Position numbers and translations under genes: made by a program. The notes under the pieces are model-generated. The model was not told the DNA's origin, searched no databases, and saw only the letters and a list, made by a program, of their open reading frames with translations. A stretch of DNA of 6,148 nucleotides from NCBI GenBank assembly GCA_018883485.1, contig VEQB01000149.1, forward strand, positions 1 through 6,148, read 5' to 3'. Of the stretch, positions 5,801 to 6,148 are shown piece after piece (within the stretch, counting starts at the first letter, position 1; every line of letters begins with the position of its first letter). Source of the DNA: Bacteroidota bacterium (GTDB lineage: Bacteria > Bacteroidota > Bacteroidia > UKL13-3).

Positions 5801-6148
5801 CGTCCATGTCTGCAGTTGCCATGGTCCTATTTTGATTAACACCAGGATCTAATGTAATACTGCTTGCAAATGAAAAGTTTCCAGAACCGCTGCTTGTATT
5901 TCTATATACTGAAATAGGGAAGGTTGAGTTTGCCCAGTTCGAATTAGCTACATCAATTTTACCATCCCCATCAAAATCTGCCCTTTCAGATGTCATAATC
6001 CAATTATTAGATGGAATGCCACTTGAAATATCAATACGAGTTCCAACATCTGCGCTAGTTAATGTAGATTTTGAAACCGAAGGCAAAGGACTAAATTTAT
6101 TTATTGATGTACCAGACAAACCGTTTGAGGAGTTCAATACTGTTATAT
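2847..6148 (-). CDS. T9SS-secreted FG-GAP/VCBS beta-propeller surface protein (5' partial)
   Basis: Open to the right edge: in-frame codons continue upstream of the TTG at 6137, so the N terminus and signal peptide lie outside the window. Numbering that TTG as residue 1, seven DxDGDGxxD-type calcium-binding motifs start near residues 54, 110, 162, 213, 267, 320 and 371, spaced 51-56 residues apart, as expected for FG-GAP/VCBS repeats forming one seven-bladed propeller. Residues about 399-620 start with YSQGSGNPSTTSNWN and continue with IIQNGHTMT and NGGTFTAS, a G8-like/beta-solenoid stretch. Residues about 626-850 start with VERFVPNTRRAFRFLASP and contain YALVGNPYASEIDW, a module common in Bacteroidota surface proteins. 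Residues about 867-1006 form a further beta-rich domain. Residues 1017-1096 are a T9SS type A sorting domain with SLYPNPAS, ASGVYFVRL and the final KFIK. It is probably exported by T9SS, the sorting domain removed, and the protein attached to the surface or released. Adhesion or glycan binding is plausible, and no catalytic motif is seen. The 60-codon PIDGG gene follows 8 nt downstream. Confidence 0.93.
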   Translation of the reverse strand, partial: ITVLNSSNGLSGTSINKFSPLPSVSKSTLTSADVGTRIDISSGIPSNNWIMTSERADFDGDGKIDVANSNWANSTFPISVYRNTSSGSGNFSFASSITLDPGVNQNRTMATADMDGDGKVDLIVGCDNASRISVFRNTSTVGNISFASRVDFNLASGTSDIAAADIDDDGRIDIVAVCGSSISILLNNSLGAGSISMATRVDIAGSSNQWGIAVADISGDGLKDILTANQTNAATLSIYKNQGSVGNVSFASASTFTNGIFSALFVTTFDADGDGLLDVLLSTNGNANAVTAFRNTSSGNNISLGTASNYTMNWAPVRLGIGDYNGDGLIDVVAPRGGMAGFWRNNSTSGSINFNSFFELPANGQGIGTGFLIDLDNDGRLDFYSGTDGGGTFCVWPNSPTFFYSQGSGNPSTTSNWNSRANGSGSAPANMAQATAYIIQNGHTMTTTGAFSFGTSGSVLQIQNGGTFTASHVVTMASGSALTIESGGTFNSNVSETLGAINMVGGKLNIAAGTTLTLNGAVTSTAGVFSGSATSDLTIGAAVGSLLFDQATPGSTNMFRNFTIGSGGTASVTLGNALVIAPTGYVAFNASGTKTLTTGGNLTLRSTSAGTAAIRNTNGATITGNVTVERFVPNTRRAFRFLASPVTTSNIWSNWQESGNSPAGYGVFITGVAGVSPGGNDNTTGLDRTVHGNNSMFTCSASSWSAITNTKTTALTTGVGYRIFVRGDKTIDLYATPDATPNNTTLRATGTLATGDFSTATLPTGYALVGNPYASEIDWNASGWNTIRSNANISNAIYIYRPAIASSATANANQYAAYVGGTGTNGGVQYIASGQAFFIQVTSGTPVLSFTEAYKTNTGATGLFKKAPLVNHLRVGYAKDNEHVDEIVVRFMPDAKMVFDHNYDANSLNSEVFGLYSIKDTNHLAIQGRPDFAQEDVVRLSVNADVTGNFSLKFSETETFDKDIEIGLKDKFLGKTFAVQGNSSYPFSITSDANSKGNNRFELVFTRTANGLKTNMEEISAFSLYPNPASKEVSISLNRKLEGVCAYVVLNELGQEQMTGSLEFGSTGAQSIQVDQLASGVYFVRLEMNNAIQTIKFIK

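Noticed and set aside
6135..6137. TTG as start of the T9SS cargo gene
   Set aside because: In-frame codons continue to the window edge and no signal peptide follows this TTG, although a T9SS cargo needs one; the start is outside the window.

Overview
The window looks like chromosomal DNA of a Bacteroidota species (class not determinable; Chitinophagia, Sphingobacteriia or Cytophagia would fit). The evidence is a type IX secretion (T9SS) type A C-terminal sorting domain, a DUF6089-like outer-membrane barrel, a small PIDGG/PID-CTERM-like membrane protein, AT-rich DNA and no strong Shine-Dalgarno sequences.

Layout. (1) 3-1706, plus strand: the 3' part of a gene whose start lies left of the window. 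It encodes a beta-helix-like region, a linker, and a C-terminal DUF6089-like outer-membrane barrel. It is followed by a strong stem-loop terminator (1763-1807). (2) 1707-2655: a convergent interval without an intact gene. It holds a decayed minus-strand AAA_14/DUF4143-type ATPase pseudogene (1813-2495), a small palindrome, direct repeats, and a perfect 7-bp tandem repeat (AACTCTT, 13.4 copies, 2513-2606). (3) 2656-6148, minus strand: a two-gene unit. Its first gene, cut off by the right edge, encodes a large T9SS cargo with seven FG-GAP/VCBS calcium-binding repeats (probably one complete beta-propeller), a G8-like/beta-solenoid stretch, a Bacteroidota-specific surface module and the sorting domain. 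Eight bases later comes a 60-codon gene for a signal-peptide-bearing PIDGG protein, followed by a clear intrinsic terminator (2607-2636).

How the parts relate. Both intact genes at the edges encode envelope or surface proteins, but they are convergent and there is no evidence that they work together. The most suggestive functional link is the tight pairing of the T9SS-secreted propeller protein with the tiny PIDGG membrane protein. The most informative evolutionary signal is the pseudogene: its ancestral reading frame can be rebuilt by undoing one 1-bp insertion, one 1-bp loss in an A-run, one 5-bp tandem duplication and one nonsense codon. A large in-frame deletion has also removed most of its DUF4143 part. 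I see no CRISPR array, tRNA, rRNA or intact mobile element.
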